From Bacteroidales bacterium (GTDB lineage Bacteria > Bacteroidota > Bacteroidia > Bacteroidales > UBA932), in the NCBI GenBank assembly GCA_029098505.1, contig JAQXOE010000032.1, forward strand, positions 1 to 51,147: a stretch of DNA of 51,147 nucleotides, written 5' to 3'. How positions within the stretch are numbered: position 1 is the stretch's first letter; every line of letters starts with the position of its first letter. Position numbers and translations under genes: made by a program. This document shows positions 33,083 to 42,621 of this stretch, piece after piece. Under the pieces are notes generated by a model, which was not told the DNA's origin, did not search any database, and saw only the letters and a list, made by a program, of their open reading frames with translations.

Positions 33083-34945
33083 ATGGATAAAAATTCGATA
33101 ATAGGTGTTGTCCTGATGGGGTTGATCCTCTTCGGCTTCACCTTTTACCAGTCAAGACAGTTTCAGAAACAGGCTGAGATTCAGTATCAGTTGGACTCGA
33201 TTGCCAGGGCGGAACAGCTTGCCCAGGCTGCTCAGGATTCCATTTATGCTCTCGAGCATCCAGTTGACAGTTCAGCTGTTGTCGTAGCGGCATCGACCAT
33301 TTACAAGGATTCATTGCTGGAGCTTTCGCATAATGCGGAGGCTGCAGTGTATACCATTCAGAATGAGAAGCTTGCTCTTTCGATTTCCACTAAAGGTGCT
33401 CAACCTGTAAGTGCAGAGGTCAAGGGTCACAGGACATATGAGGATGAAGAGCTCTATCTTTTCAAAGAGGGAAACAGCAGGTATTCGGTCAATGTTTACA
33501 CAGGGGAATACATCAGCACCTCCGATTTTGTATTCAATCTTGTAGAGCATAATGATTCCAGCATTGTAATGCGCCTTCCTTTCTCGAATGGTGGCTACAT
33601 AGAACAGAAATATCTGCTTCATGAGGACGAGTACAGAGTGGAAAATCTTCTCTCTTTCGTTGGAATGCAGGGTGTCATACCTAGAAACGTTTCTTCATTC
33701 GACCTTGACTTCAGTATTACTGTTCCAAGACTTGAGAAGGGATATAAGAATGAGTCCCAGTATTCAAAGCTCGATTTCTACTATCAGGGAGACAAAAAAC
33801 CTGAAGAGTTGGGCCGTGGCAGGAACGGAAGCAAGCGTGTTGACTCAAAACTTTCGTGGTTCGCGTTCCAACAGCAGTTCTTCTCAGTCATAATGCGTGC
33901 TCCCCAGGAGTTCGCATCGGGAGACCTTGCCATAAATTTCCTTGGCGAGAATGATGAGAATCACAATCTGATGACCTGTGAGGCCAAGATGAGATGCGAT
34001 TTCACCCCTGACCAGAGCGTTACCATCCCATTTGAATTCTATATTGGTCCTAACCACTTCAATACTTTGAAGTCATATGACCAGCATTACGAGAAGATTG
34101 TGCCTCTGGGAGGTTCACTGGTGGCTTGGATTACCAAGTTCGTAATCATTCCTCTTTTCAACTTCCTGCACAGGTTCATAGGCAATTTCGGTATCATCAT
34201 CCTTTTGATGACCATCTTTATCAAGCTCGTTGTCCTTCCATTCGCTTACAAGTCCTACTCTTCATCTGCGAAGATGGCGGCTCTCAAGCCTTTTATGGAA
34301 AAGATCAACGCAAAGTATCCGGGACAGAGCCAGGAAGAACAGCTTAAGAAGCAGCAGGCTACGATGGCCTTGTACAAGAAGGCCGGAATCAGTCCTATGG
34401 GAGGATGCCTCCCAATGCTCCTCCAGTTTCCGATACTTTGGGCCATGTTCCGCTTCTTCCCTGCATCTATCGAGCTTCGCCAGCAGAAGTTCCTTTGGGC
34501 TGATGACCTCAGCGCATACGACTCCATTATTGATTTCGGCACCAGAATACCTCTCTTGGGAGACCATATTTCGCTTTTTGCCCTCCTTATGGCCGTCTCA
34601 ATGTTCCTTTACTCGAAGTTCACTATGGCCAACCAGACAGCTACGGATGACCCTACTGCTTCAAGTATGAGATTTATGAGCCTTTATATGATGCCGATAA
34701 TGATGTACTTCATCTGTAACAATCTGTCATCTGGTCTCAGCTACTATTACTTGCTTTCGAATCTGATTGCAATGCTTGAGACTTTCGTGATCAAGAGGTT
34801 CTTCGTGCATCCTGAGGAGATAGTAGCCAAGGTCAAGGCAGCTGAGAACAAGCCTGCTCCAAAGAGCAAGTGGGAACAGAGACTTGAAGAAGCTCAGAAA
34901 ATGCAGCAACAGCAAATTCGTGCACAGCAGAAAAAGAGGCGCTAA
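33083..34945 (+). CDS. yidC: Membrane protein insertase YidC
   Basis: Inner-membrane insertase working with or without SecYEG. In 620 residues are an N-terminal transmembrane helix (4-22), a large periplasmic beta-supersandwich domain (about 60-345) and the conserved core from about 350. The core contains FNFLHRFIGNFGIIILLMTI, YKSYSSSAKMAALKP, MGGCLPMLLQFPILWAMFRFF and a C-terminal YYYLLSNLIAMLETFVIKR. A basic tail (QIRAQQKKRR) can contact ribosomes. Typical length for Bacteroidota. Confidence 0.95.
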   Translation: MDKNSIIGVVLMGLILFGFTFYQSRQFQKQAEIQYQLDSIARAEQLAQAAQDSIYALEHPVDSSAVVVAASTIYKDSLLELSHNAEAAVYTIQNEKLALSISTKGAQPVSAEVKGHRTYEDEELYLFKEGNSRYSVNVYTGEYISTSDFVFNLVEHNDSSIVMRLPFSNGGYIEQKYLLHEDEYRVENLLSFVGMQGVIPRNVSSFDLDFSITVPRLEKGYKNESQYSKLDFYYQGDKKPEELGRGRNGSKRVDSKLSWFAFQQQFFSVIMRAPQEFASGDLAINFLGENDENHNLMTCEAKMRCDFTPDQSVTIPFEFYIGPNHFNTLKSYDQHYEKIVPLGGSLVAWITKFVIIPLFNFLHRFIGNFGIIILLMTIFIKLVVLPFAYKSYSSSAKMAALKPFMEKINAKYPGQSQEEQLKKQQATMALYKKAGISPMGGCLPMLLQFPILWAMFRFFPASIELRQQKFLWADDLSAYDSIIDFGTRIPLLGDHISLFALLMAVSMFLYSKFTMANQTATDDPTASSMRFMSLYMMPIMMYFICNNLSSGLSYYYLLSNLIAMLETFVIKRFFVHPEEIVAKVKAAENKPAPKSKWEQRLEEAQKMQQQQIRAQQKKRR

Positions 34946-34950
34946 CTTTT

Positions 34951-35631
34951 ATGATAAAGGACAATATCGATAAAATAAGAGAGGAACTGCCATCAGGAGT
35001 CACCCTGGTGGCAGTTTCCAAATACCATCCGGTAGAAGCCATCAAGGAGGCTTATGAAGCTGGTCAAAGAGCTTTTGGAGAAAATCGTCCCCAAGAGTTT
35101 GAGAAGAAGGTCAAGGAACTCTCGTCTTGGATAGCAGAAGGGAATAGGGAAGCGATAGAATGGCATTTCATAGGGCATCTTCAAACCAATAAACTGAAGA
35201 TGGTTCTGCCTTATGCCAATCTTGTTCAGTCCGTGGATTCGCTTCACCTGCTTCAAGAAATAGATAAATGGGGTGGGGTCAATGATAAAACTGTCAGTGT
35301 CCTTCTCGAAATCCATCTCGGAGCGGAACAGACCAAGCAGGGCTTTCACGAAGAGGAAGTTCTGGACATTCTATTCAATGCCGAAAAGTACAAGAATGTT
35401 CGTTTTTGCGGTTTGATGGGTATGGCTACTCATACCGATGACAGAGAGCTGATTTCTGCCGATTTCTCCCGCATAGATTCCTTTATGGCCTATCTGGTCG
35501 ATCTTTTCCCTGAGCTTGACTCCTTCAATCAGTTGTCAATAGGTATGTCGGATGATTGGGGTTTGGCTGTTCAGCACGGCTCGACTATGGTCAGAGTCGG
35601 TACCTCCATCTTTGGCGAAAGGCAATATTAA
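34951..35631 (+). CDS. PLP homeostasis protein YggS/PLPBP
   Basis: A 226-residue single-domain PLP-binding protein of the YggS/PROSC family, which buffers pyridoxal phosphate and affects amino-acid balance. Residues LVAVSKYHPVEAIKEAYEAGQRAFGENRPQE contain the PLP lysine (K25 in AVSKY) and the GENR motif. Later motifs are WHFIGHLQTNK, FCGLMGMATHTDD and the phosphate-binding LSIGMSDDW, STMVRVGTSIFG. It starts 5 nt after yidC. Confidence 0.92.
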   Translation: MIKDNIDKIREELPSGVTLVAVSKYHPVEAIKEAYEAGQRAFGENRPQEFEKKVKELSSWIAEGNREAIEWHFIGHLQTNKLKMVLPYANLVQSVDSLHLLQEIDKWGGVNDKTVSVLLEIHLGAEQTKQGFHEEEVLDILFNAEKYKNVRFCGLMGMATHTDDRELISADFSRIDSFMAYLVDLFPELDSFNQLSIGMSDDWGLAVQHGSTMVRVGTSIFGERQY

Positions 35632-35658
35632 TATTGCGACAAAGGTTTGTCAGCCTGA

Positions 35659-36612
35659 ATGATAGAGCTCATCCTCAGTTTTACTGCGTCAATTGCAATT
35701 GGATATCTTCTTTCCAGGATGTCCGCATTTCCTGTATTACGCAGGCTGACGGACATCAGTACCACCATTGTCATATATCTGCTGCTCTTCCTTCTTGGTG
35801 CGCAGACCGGTAGCAATGAAGAGGTTTTGTCTAATCTTGCTGCCATAGGTTTGGATGCGCTTCTGCTTGCACTGGCCGGCACGGTGGGCAGTGCTTTTGC
35901 TGCCTGGCTGCTCTATCGCTACCATAGGGACTTTTCACTGAAGGCTGTAGAATCGAGTACAGATAATAGAAATCGTTCCTTCAGCTTTGGTACGCTTTGC
36001 TCTCTTGTCGCACTGATTTTGGGAGTCATTTCTGGCAAAAGCGGCATTGCAGCGCCTCTTTTGGGCTTGAAGCTTGATCTCGCAATGGTATTGCTATACA
36101 TTCTGCTGATCAGCGTCGGACTCGGAATAGGACTGAAACCCGGGCTTGGGGCAATGCTAAAGGGAATCAAGGTCTCAATACTGCTTCTGCCCTTGCTGTC
36201 GATAGCTTTTACACTGCTTTGCTGTGCTTTAGTGAGCCTTACCATCACGGATTGGGGCCTGTGGGATTGCCTTGCAGTGGGTAGCGGCTTCGGATATTAT
36301 TCGCTTTCATCAGTAATCATTGCCGGTCTCAAGGAGGCCTCAATTGGTGTAGCAATGGCTACGGCCTTGGGGGCAATGGCATTGCTCTCCAATATCTTCA
36401 GGGAACTTATTGCTTTGATATTCACTCCATTTTTAGCGAAGAAGCTGGGTCCGTATGCAGCTGTTGCGGCAGCAGGTGCCACTTCTATGGACGTTTGCCT
36501 GCCCGGAATCACAAGGAGCTGCGGGCCTGAGATTATTCCTGCTACTTTGATCAGCGGAGTTCTGACGGATTTCAGCGTGCCTTTTCTGGTTTCTTTCTTC
36601 TGCTCATTGTGA
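35659..36612 (+). CDS. lysO: Lysine exporter LysO family protein
   Basis: A 317-residue integral membrane protein (about eight to nine hydrophobic segments) of the LysO/DUF340 family. N-terminal hairpin ISTTIVIYLLLFLLGAQTGSNEE, then core segments with SVGLGIGLKPG, AVGSGFGYYSLSSVII and a C-terminal TSMDVCLPGITRSCG that is characteristic. The E. coli protein exports lysine and thialysine; the same substrate is likely but inferred. The gene follows yggS by 27 nt. Confidence 0.85.
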   Translation: MIELILSFTASIAIGYLLSRMSAFPVLRRLTDISTTIVIYLLLFLLGAQTGSNEEVLSNLAAIGLDALLLALAGTVGSAFAAWLLYRYHRDFSLKAVESSTDNRNRSFSFGTLCSLVALILGVISGKSGIAAPLLGLKLDLAMVLLYILLISVGLGIGLKPGLGAMLKGIKVSILLLPLLSIAFTLLCCALVSLTITDWGLWDCLAVGSGFGYYSLSSVIIAGLKEASIGVAMATALGAMALLSNIFRELIALIFTPFLAKKLGPYAAVAAAGATSMDVCLPGITRSCGPEIIPATLISGVLTDFSVPFLVSFFCSL

Positions 36613-36667
36613 TGGCCTTTCTTAAGGAAGATCTCCCATTGAGTTCCTTACTCCATCGAAACAATGA

Positions 36668-36700
36668 CAAAAAATAGAGGATGACCAAACTGGCCATCCT
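36668..36700 (-). terminator. Terminator of gapA
   Basis: On the minus strand the stem AGGATG...CATCCT with an inner GGCCA/TGGTC-like extension is followed by a T-rich run. It begins about 25 nt after the gapA stop. Confidence 0.65.
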
Positions 36701-36725
36701 CCTGTAAAAGATTTCAATCAGGCTA

Positions 36726-37751
36726 TTAAAGCTGTGCGAGATGCTTGATAGTACGTACCATCTGAGAAGTGTAAGAGTTCTCGTTGTCGTACCAAGAAAC
36801 AACCTGTACCTGATAGGTATCATCGTCAATCTTTGCAACCATAGTCTGAGTTGCATCGAAGAGTGAACCGTACTTCATACCGATAACGTCTGAAGAAACG
36901 ATCTGCTCCTCAGTGTAACCGAATGACTCGGTCTGAGCAGCCTTCATAGCGGCGTTGATGCCCTCCTTGGTGATGTCCTTACCCTTAACTACAGCAACGA
37001 GGATAGTGGTTGAACCTGTAGGGGTAGGTACGCGCTGTGCAGAACCGATGAGCTTACCGTTGAGCTCAGGGATTACGAGACCGATAGCCTTTGCTGCGCC
37101 TGTTGAGTTAGGAACGATGTTCTGAGCACCTGCACGTGAACGGCGGAGGTCACCCTTTCTCTGAGGACCGTCGAGAATCATCTGGTCGCCAGTGTAAGCG
37201 TGGATGGTAGACATGATACCTGACTGGATAGGAGCGTAAGCGTGAAGAGCAGCAGCCATAGGAGCGAGACAGTTGGTTGTGCAAGAAGCAGCAGAGATAA
37301 CTGTATCAGCAGCTGTAAGAGTGTTGTGGTTTACATTGTAAACGATAGTAGGGAGGTCGTTTCCTGCAGGAGCAGAGATGACAACCTTCTTAGCACCAGC
37401 GGTGATGTGTGCAGATGCCTTCTCCTTAGATGTGTAGAAACCTGTGCACTCGAGAACTACGTCAACACCGAGCTCACCCCAAGGGAGTTCAGCTGCATTT
37501 GGCTTTGCGTAGATAGTGATCTCCTTACCGTCAACGATGATAGAGTTATCAGTTGCCTCTACAGTGTGCTTGTTCTCACCGAGCTTACCGCAGAAACCTC
37601 CCTGAGCTGTGTCATACTTGAGAAGGTGTGCAAGCATCTTTGGAGATGTAAGGTCGTTGATTGCAACTACCTCATAACCTTCTGCCTCAAACATCTGACG
37701 GAAAGCCAGACGACCAATACGGCCAAAACCGTTAATAGCTACTTTTACCAT
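36726..37751 (-). CDS. gapA: Glyceraldehyde-3-phosphate dehydrogenase, type I
   Basis: Glycolytic NAD-dependent enzyme. In 341 residues are the Rossmann start [14 protein letters not shown], the catalytic Cys157 in [11 protein letters not shown], the matching His in THAYTGDQ-like [14 protein letters not shown], and [13 protein letters not shown] near the C-terminus. Codon choice is visibly more uniform than in its neighbours, as expected for a highly expressed gene. Own promoter and own terminator. Confidence 0.97.
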   Translation of the reverse strand: MVKVAINGFGRIGRLAFRQMFEAEGYEVVAINDLTSPKMLAHLLKYDTAQGGFCGKLGENKHTVEATDNSIIVDGKEITIYAKPNAAELPWGELGVDVVLECTGFYTSKEKASAHITAGAKKVVISAPAGNDLPTIVYNVNHNTLTAADTVISAASCTTNCLAPMAAALHAYAPIQSGIMSTIHAYTGDQMILDGPQRKGDLRRSRAGAQNIVPNSTGAAKAIGLVIPELNGKLIGSAQRVPTPTGSTTILVAVVKGKDITKEGINAAMKAAQTESFGYTEEQIVSSDVIGMKYGSLFDATQTMVAKIDDDTYQVQVVSWYDNENSYTSQMVRTIKHLAQL

Positions 37752-37819
37752 TGTGTTTCTAAAAATTTTATGTTGTTGAACAATAACTCTTTCTGTAGAT
37801 TCTTTCTACTGAATCCACG

Positions 37820-37827
37820 CAAATTTA
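37820..37827 (-). promoter_or_regulatory. -7 element of gapA
   Basis: Minus-strand TAAATTTG, about 70 nt before the gapA ATG, giving a leader of around 60 nt. Divergent from the surE element. Confidence 0.5.
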
Positions 37828-37849
37828 CGCAATATTTTTTAATATTTAA

Positions 37850-37857
37850 TAACTTTG
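37850..37857 (+). promoter_or_regulatory. -7 element of surE-lpxB
   Basis: TAACTTTG, 22 nt before the surE ATG at 37879. Confidence 0.5.
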
Positions 37858-37878
37858 TGCGGTAAATCGTTTTGTTAT

Positions 37879-38730
37879 ATGAAGATACTTGTTACCAATG
37901 ATGACGGTTATACCGCAGAAGGCATTCACGCGCTCGTCAGAGCCGTCTCCAGCTTCGGTGAAGTGACAGTCATCGCTCCAAAATATCACCAGTCGGGAAT
38001 GGCAATGGCCGTATCAATGGGCTTCAAGCCCATTGCCGTAAAGGAACTCGGAACCGATGACGACGGTGCCAGATGGATGTATCTTGACGGCACTCCGGCG
38101 AGTTGCGTGAAATTCGGCATTGACAATGTTTTTACGGACGAAAAACCCGACCTGGTGTTGAGCGGCATAAATCACGGCTCCAATGCGGCTACTGCCGCCT
38201 GCTATTCAGGCACTCTCGGAGCAGCTCAGGAAGCTGCCATCAATGGAGTCCCGGCAGTGGGGGTTTCTTTGGATTCAATGAAGATGGATTCGGATTTTTC
38301 CGCTGTTGAGAAACTCTTTCCCGATATCCTGAAAAGAATCATTGCCCTGCCTCAAATGAAGGCCGGGTCCTATTTCAATGTCAACTTTCCCAATATTGCC
38401 ATTGACAAAATCAAGGGCGTGAGGGTAGGCCATATGGGAAGGGGTCACTGGGAAAAAGAATTCGCTGATTGGAATCCGGAATTTTTCAGCAAATTCGGGA
38501 TAGACCATAGCCATTACGGTTTGAAAAGCACTGAGGTCGAGAGTGAGGCAGGGGAGTCCATCTATATGATGGTTGGTCATTTTGTCGATGAATCGACTGA
38601 TGCTGACGCTGACCATCATCTCGTTAAGGATGGATTCATTTCCATTGTCGAACATAATTTTGACAATACAGATTATTCCCGCATTGCTTATCTCAAGGAG
38701 GCGGGCGTTGAGTGCGATTACAATCTATGA
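37879..38730 (+). CDS. surE: 5'/3'-nucleotidase SurE
   Basis: Cytosolic metal-dependent phosphatase acting on nucleoside monophosphates and short polyphosphates. The 283-residue protein has the metal site MKILVTNDDGYTAEG (Asp8, Asp9), the APKYHQSGMA loop with the Ser, and LVLSGINHGSNAA near 98 with the metal-binding Asn. The ATG at 37879 gives the family start. It overlaps lpxB by ATGA, so the two are translationally coupled. Confidence 0.93.
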   Translation: MKILVTNDDGYTAEGIHALVRAVSSFGEVTVIAPKYHQSGMAMAVSMGFKPIAVKELGTDDDGARWMYLDGTPASCVKFGIDNVFTDEKPDLVLSGINHGSNAATAACYSGTLGAAQEAAINGVPAVGVSLDSMKMDSDFSAVEKLFPDILKRIIALPQMKAGSYFNVNFPNIAIDKIKGVRVGHMGRGHWEKEFADWNPEFFSKFGIDHSHYGLKSTEVESEAGESIYMMVGHFVDESTDADADHHLVKDGFISIVEHNFDNTDYSRIAYLKEAGVECDYNL

Positions 38731-39827
38731 AATACTACATCATCGCGGGAGAGGCTTCCGGAGACTTGCACGGCTCAAATCTTATGAAAGGTCTTATAGC
38801 CGAAGACAGGGATGCACAGATACGCTTCTGGGGAGGAGACCTTATGGCTGCTGTAGGGGGCTGTCTGGTGCACCATTACCGTGACGGAGCCGTGATGGGG
38901 GCCTGGGAAGTCGTAAAGAAAGCATCCACCCTCTTTTCGAACCTGAAAGCCTGCAAAGCTGACATACTCGATTGGAAACCGGATGTGGTTATCCTTATCG
39001 ATTACCCCGGTTTCAATTTCAGAATAGCCGAATTCGCACACAAGGCTGGATTCAAGGTCTTCTATTACATTGCCCCGAAGGTGTGGGCATCAAGAGAGGG
39101 GCGGAACAGAAAACTTAAGAAGTATGTGGACAAACTCTTCATCATCTTTCCTTTTGAAGTTCCGTATTTTACCGAAAAGGACCTTCCTTTCGTCTATGCG
39201 GGCAATCCTTTGCTGGATGCTGTGGATAATCACGAGTACAGCAGGCCTTCCGAGGAACCCTACATTGCTGTACTTGCCGGCTCGCGAAAGGCTGAAATAT
39301 CCCGTACAATGCCTGTCTGTATGGAGTTGGCGGACAAACTGGACTGCAAGCTCATTGTAGCCGGCGCTCCCGCCCGTTCGAAGGAAGACTATGAAGGCTT
39401 TATTGCCGGCAGGAAGAATGTCGAATTGATATTCGACAGGACCTATGATATACTCAAGTACGCTGAAGCGGCCGTTGTCAATTCGGGAACGGCCTCTCTT
39501 GAGTGCGCTTTGATCGGAACACCCCAAGTTGTATGTTGGAGTACCTCCCGTGCAACAATGTGGGTTGCAAAACGAATACTGAGGGTGCAGAAGCGCATCA
39601 CTTTCATCAGTCTGGGCAATCTTATCATTGGCCGTCAGGCTTTCAAGGAACTGATTCAGGAGGATTTCAATCTGCCTTCCCTGCTTGAAGAGGTCAAGCG
39701 GCTCAGGAGCGACGAAGACTATCGTGCTCGTATGCAATCCGATTACAGGGAAATCAGGAGGCTCTTGGGCCATTCAGGGGCATCGGCAGCAGTGGCCCGC
39801 GAGATGATAAAGGAACTATCTTCTTAA
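38727..39827 (+). CDS. lpxB: Lipid-A-disaccharide synthase
   Basis: Membrane-associated GT-B glycosyltransferase joining UDP-diacylglucosamine and lipid X into the lipid A disaccharide. Among its 366 residues are YYIIAGEASGDLHGSNLM (3-20), RFWGGDLMAAVGG, the hydrophobic DVVILIDYPGFNFRIAEFA, YYIAPKVWASREGR and the nucleotide-site VNSGTASLECALIGTPQVV near 260. Shows a Gram-negative outer membrane. Its stop lies 12 nt inside the convergent lysozyme gene. Confidence 0.94.
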   Translation: MKYYIIAGEASGDLHGSNLMKGLIAEDRDAQIRFWGGDLMAAVGGCLVHHYRDGAVMGAWEVVKKASTLFSNLKACKADILDWKPDVVILIDYPGFNFRIAEFAHKAGFKVFYYIAPKVWASREGRNRKLKKYVDKLFIIFPFEVPYFTEKDLPFVYAGNPLLDAVDNHEYSRPSEEPYIAVLAGSRKAEISRTMPVCMELADKLDCKLIVAGAPARSKEDYEGFIAGRKNVELIFDRTYDILKYAEAAVVNSGTASLECALIGTPQVVCWSTSRATMWVAKRILRVQKRITFISLGNLIIGRQAFKELIQEDFNLPSLLEEVKRLRSDEDYRARMQSDYREIRRLLGHSGASAAVAREMIKELSS

Positions 39828-40640
39828 ACTGAGGTCAACGGGCTCCGGCACGCCGAATACGCAGGCCCTGTCCGTGAATTGCCAATAATCCCAAAACTGG
39901 GAGTCTGGGGAGGCGACGCCGTAATGAGCCACCCAAAGAGGGTAGTTGTCGGTGATTTCCTTGTCCAGCATATCCCGGATAAAGGATTCCGAACTGTACA
40001 CTATCGCTTTCCGCCCGTATGCCTTGCTGACACACTCGAGCCATTGCAATGCCCTTTGATTCAGTAATTTGCGCGAGCAGCCCAAATGTATGGTCTCAAT
40101 GTCAAGTACCGGTGGAAGGTCGGAGTGGCGCAATTCACCTACGGTGTTTATGAAGTTTCGTGCCTGCAATTCTCCGTCCTTCGAGCTTCGGAAGAAGTGA
40201 TATGCCCCTCTTTGAATATTGCGCTCTCCCGCAGCTTCCCAGTTCTGCTTGAACATCGGATCCTTCATTCCCACGCCCTCGCTTGCCTTGATGAAGACGA
40301 ATTTAATGGGATAAACATTGCGCGCGTCCTTCATCGATTTGTGCATATGCCCTTGCCTGTCAGTGAGGACATATAGAGAGTCCCAAACAATTGGTCCCTT
40401 GTTATTGTGCGAGATGTCAATGCCGAGAGCGCTGAAACTGATTTCTGGCAATGGCTCACCATCGTATTTGCCTCCGCGCTGATTGAGCAGTGGAAGCACT
40501 ATCAGCAGCAATAGCAGGACGGTGGCAATCGTGATAATACTCCAATTCGGAATATGTATAACTCTCTTGCCTCCCTTCTTCTTCCTGACCTTTTTCGTTC
40601 CTGCTTTTTTTTTGCTTTTATTATTTCCAGCTTTAGTCAT
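39816..40640 (-). CDS. Membrane-anchored GH25 lysozyme
   Basis: A 274-residue muramidase-type protein. A Lys-rich cytosolic head (KSKKKAGTKKVRKKKGGKR) precedes one transmembrane helix (about 35-52), so the enzyme domain faces the periplasm. GH25 motifs are LGIDISHNN (near 75) with the first Asp, VFIKASEGVGMKDP, GAYHFFR and PPVLDIET with the catalytic Asp-x-Glu, and later LWVAHYG and FWDYWQFTD. The start at 40640 is preferred; the open frame further upstream overlaps the next gene's promoter. Role in wall remodelling is inferred. Confidence 0.88.
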   Translation of the reverse strand: MTKAGNNKSKKKAGTKKVRKKKGGKRVIHIPNWSIITIATVLLLLLIVLPLLNQRGGKYDGEPLPEISFSALGIDISHNNKGPIVWDSLYVLTDRQGHMHKSMKDARNVYPIKFVFIKASEGVGMKDPMFKQNWEAAGERNIQRGAYHFFRSSKDGELQARNFINTVGELRHSDLPPVLDIETIHLGCSRKLLNQRALQWLECVSKAYGRKAIVYSSESFIRDMLDKEITDNYPLWVAHYGVASPDSQFWDYWQFTDRACVFGVPEPVDLSLRR

Positions 40641-40679
40641 TTCTGTTCCTTTTCTAATGCAATTATAAAGAAAAATGAT

Positions 40680-40687
40680 TAATTTTG
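40680..40687 (+). promoter_or_regulatory. -7 element of the C1 peptidase gene
   Basis: TAATTTTG, 32 nt before the ATG at 40720. Confidence 0.5.
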
Positions 40688-40719
40688 TCAAAATGCGATT
40701 AATCCAAAATGCTTTTAAT

Positions 40720-41901
40720 ATGAAGAGATTTTTTACAGTAGCCGTATGCCTTTCTGCTGCAATAGCAGCATTTGCACAGACTGCAAAGGCACCGGAGTAC
40801 ACATTCACCACAGTAAAGGAGAATCCTATCACCTCCATCAAGAATCAGGCTTCCAGCGGTACCTGCTGGGCTTACTCCACCATCAGTTTCGTTGAGTCGG
40901 AAATTATCCGTATCAACGGCATCAAGGATAAGGCCAAGTATCCTGATCTTTCAGAGTTCTTTGTTGTCAGCCATTCATACTCTGACAGGGCTGACAAGTA
41001 TGTAAGAGTTGATGGCAAACTTGGTTTCAGTGCCGGTAGTGAGGCTGATGATGTTCTCCATATCATCAGGGACTATGGTATGGTTCCGAACTGTGAAATG
41101 ACAGGTATGAACTACGGTACCGAGCTTCCTGCACAGAGCGAGCTTGATGCTGTTCTCAAGGGGTATATGGATGCTGTCGTGAAGGTTCCAAACAGAACTC
41201 TCACCACCGCTTGGAAGAGAGGTTTTGATGCGATACTCGCAGAATATCTTGGAGAGTATCCTGAGAAATTCACAGTTGACGGAGTGGAGTATACACCTGA
41301 GTCATACCGTGATGCGCTCAAGTTCAATCCGGATGACTATGTGACCCTCTCATCTTTCACCCATCATCCTTTCTATACCAAATTCCCGCTTGAGGTTGCT
41401 GACAACTGGAGATGGGATGAGGTTTACAACCTTCCTATTGAAGAGTTTATGGAAGTCCTCGACAATGCTATTATGAACGGATACACAGCAGCTTGGGGTT
41501 CTGACGTGAGCGAGTCAGGCTTCTCAAGAAACGGCATTGGCACCCTTCCTGACGTTACCGCAGCTGCTGCTCCTGGCTCAGACCAGGCGCGTTGGGTGGG
41601 CACTGACGGCTCAGCTGCTCCTGCAGCTGCCGCTCCGAAGGAGATTATTCCTACTCAGGAGTACCGTCAGCAGGGCTTCGACAACAAAACCACTACTGAC
41701 GACCACGGAATGCATATTTACGGTATTGCCAAGGACCAGTACGGTAACAAGTTCTATATGGTAAAGAACTCTTGGGGCGTGACCGGCAAGTATGACGGAA
41801 TCTGGTATGTTTCAGAGAATTTCGTTGCCGGCAAGAGTATGGACATTATGGTTCATAAGAATGCTGTTCCAAAGGACATAAGAAAGAAACTTGGTATTTA
41901 A
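40720..41901 (+). CDS. Exported C1 family cysteine peptidase (PepC/bleomycin hydrolase-like)
   Basis: A 393-residue protease with a signal peptide (1-20, ending AAFAQ). The papain-type triad is visible: Cys49 in SSGTCWAYS, His329 in DDHGMHIYG and Asn350 in VKNSWG. The overall layout follows bleomycin hydrolase/aminopeptidase C, which is normally cytosolic; here it is exported. Residues about 278-310 form an Ala/Pro-rich insertion (TAAAAPGSDQ, then SAAPAAAAPKE) between the Cys and His, likely a flexible surface loop. An in-frame ATG at 40675 is less likely. Confidence 0.88.
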   Translation: MKRFFTVAVCLSAAIAAFAQTAKAPEYTFTTVKENPITSIKNQASSGTCWAYSTISFVESEIIRINGIKDKAKYPDLSEFFVVSHSYSDRADKYVRVDGKLGFSAGSEADDVLHIIRDYGMVPNCEMTGMNYGTELPAQSELDAVLKGYMDAVVKVPNRTLTTAWKRGFDAILAEYLGEYPEKFTVDGVEYTPESYRDALKFNPDDYVTLSSFTHHPFYTKFPLEVADNWRWDEVYNLPIEEFMEVLDNAIMNGYTAAWGSDVSESGFSRNGIGTLPDVTAAAAPGSDQARWVGTDGSAAPAAAAPKEIIPTQEYRQQGFDNKTTTDDHGMHIYGIAKDQYGNKFYMVKNSWGVTGKYDGIWYVSENFVAGKSMDIMVHKNAVPKDIRKKLGI

Positions 41902-41904
41902 TCA

Positions 41905-42621
41905 ATGAACTTGAAAAAGTACATTCCCAATACTATCACCTCCATGAATCTGCTCTGCGGTGCCGTGGGGGTGATTTTCACTCTGAGAGGAAATCTGGAG
42001 TTTGCATTTCCCTTGATGATAGCCGCTGCCGTTTTTGATTTTGCTGACGGGCTGGCCGCGAGGGCTCTTGGCGCATATTCCGATATTGGCAAGGAGTTGG
42101 ATTCCCTGTGTGATGCAGTCAGCTTTGGTCTCCTGCCGGCATTGATGTTCCATCAGACTATGATTTCACTGAACGGGGAGAGTTTCTGGTGCTGGATTCC
42201 TTTGCTCATCGCTGTGTTCTCTGCTTTGAGGCTGGCTAAGTTCAATGTTGATTCAAGGCAGCACGATAGTTTTATCGGCCTTCCGACTCCTGCGTGCGCT
42301 ATGATTTGTGGCTCATTGGCCTATGCCATTGCCGCTGATCCAGATTCTTCGGTCGCGTCGATGTGTGCCAATAATTGGCTGCTTCCGGTATTGTCGCTGA
42401 TACTCAGTGCTCTTCTGGTTTGCGAGCTGCCGATGTTTGCATTCAAATTCGGGAAGGGCAAGAGTGCCGACCGCCGCACCTGCATCCAGAGAATCTGCTT
42501 CCTTGTCTGTTCGGCTGTGATGGTGGCGCTAGTGGCATTGCTCGGACTCAACTGGTCGCTTGCCGTGGCATTGATTTTCCTTTTTTATATTGCTATAAGC
42601 GTGGTATCGGCCCTGATATGA
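41905..42621 (+). CDS. pssA: CDP-diacylglycerol-serine O-phosphatidyltransferase
   Basis: Integral membrane enzyme making phosphatidylserine, the precursor of phosphatidylethanolamine. In 238 residues are six or more transmembrane segments and the complete CDP-alcohol phosphatidyltransferase motif: Asp48-Gly49, Ala52-Arg53, Gly62, Asp66 and Asp70. Family start LKKYIPNTITSMNLLCG. It begins 3 nt after the peptidase stop and overlaps the next start by ATGA. No psd gene is adjacent. Confidence 0.93.
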   Translation: MNLKKYIPNTITSMNLLCGAVGVIFTLRGNLEFAFPLMIAAAVFDFADGLAARALGAYSDIGKELDSLCDAVSFGLLPALMFHQTMISLNGESFWCWIPLLIAVFSALRLAKFNVDSRQHDSFIGLPTPACAMICGSLAYAIAADPDSSVASMCANNWLLPVLSLILSALLVCELPMFAFKFGKGKSADRRTCIQRICFLVCSAVMVALVALLGLNWSLAVALIFLFYIAISVVSALI

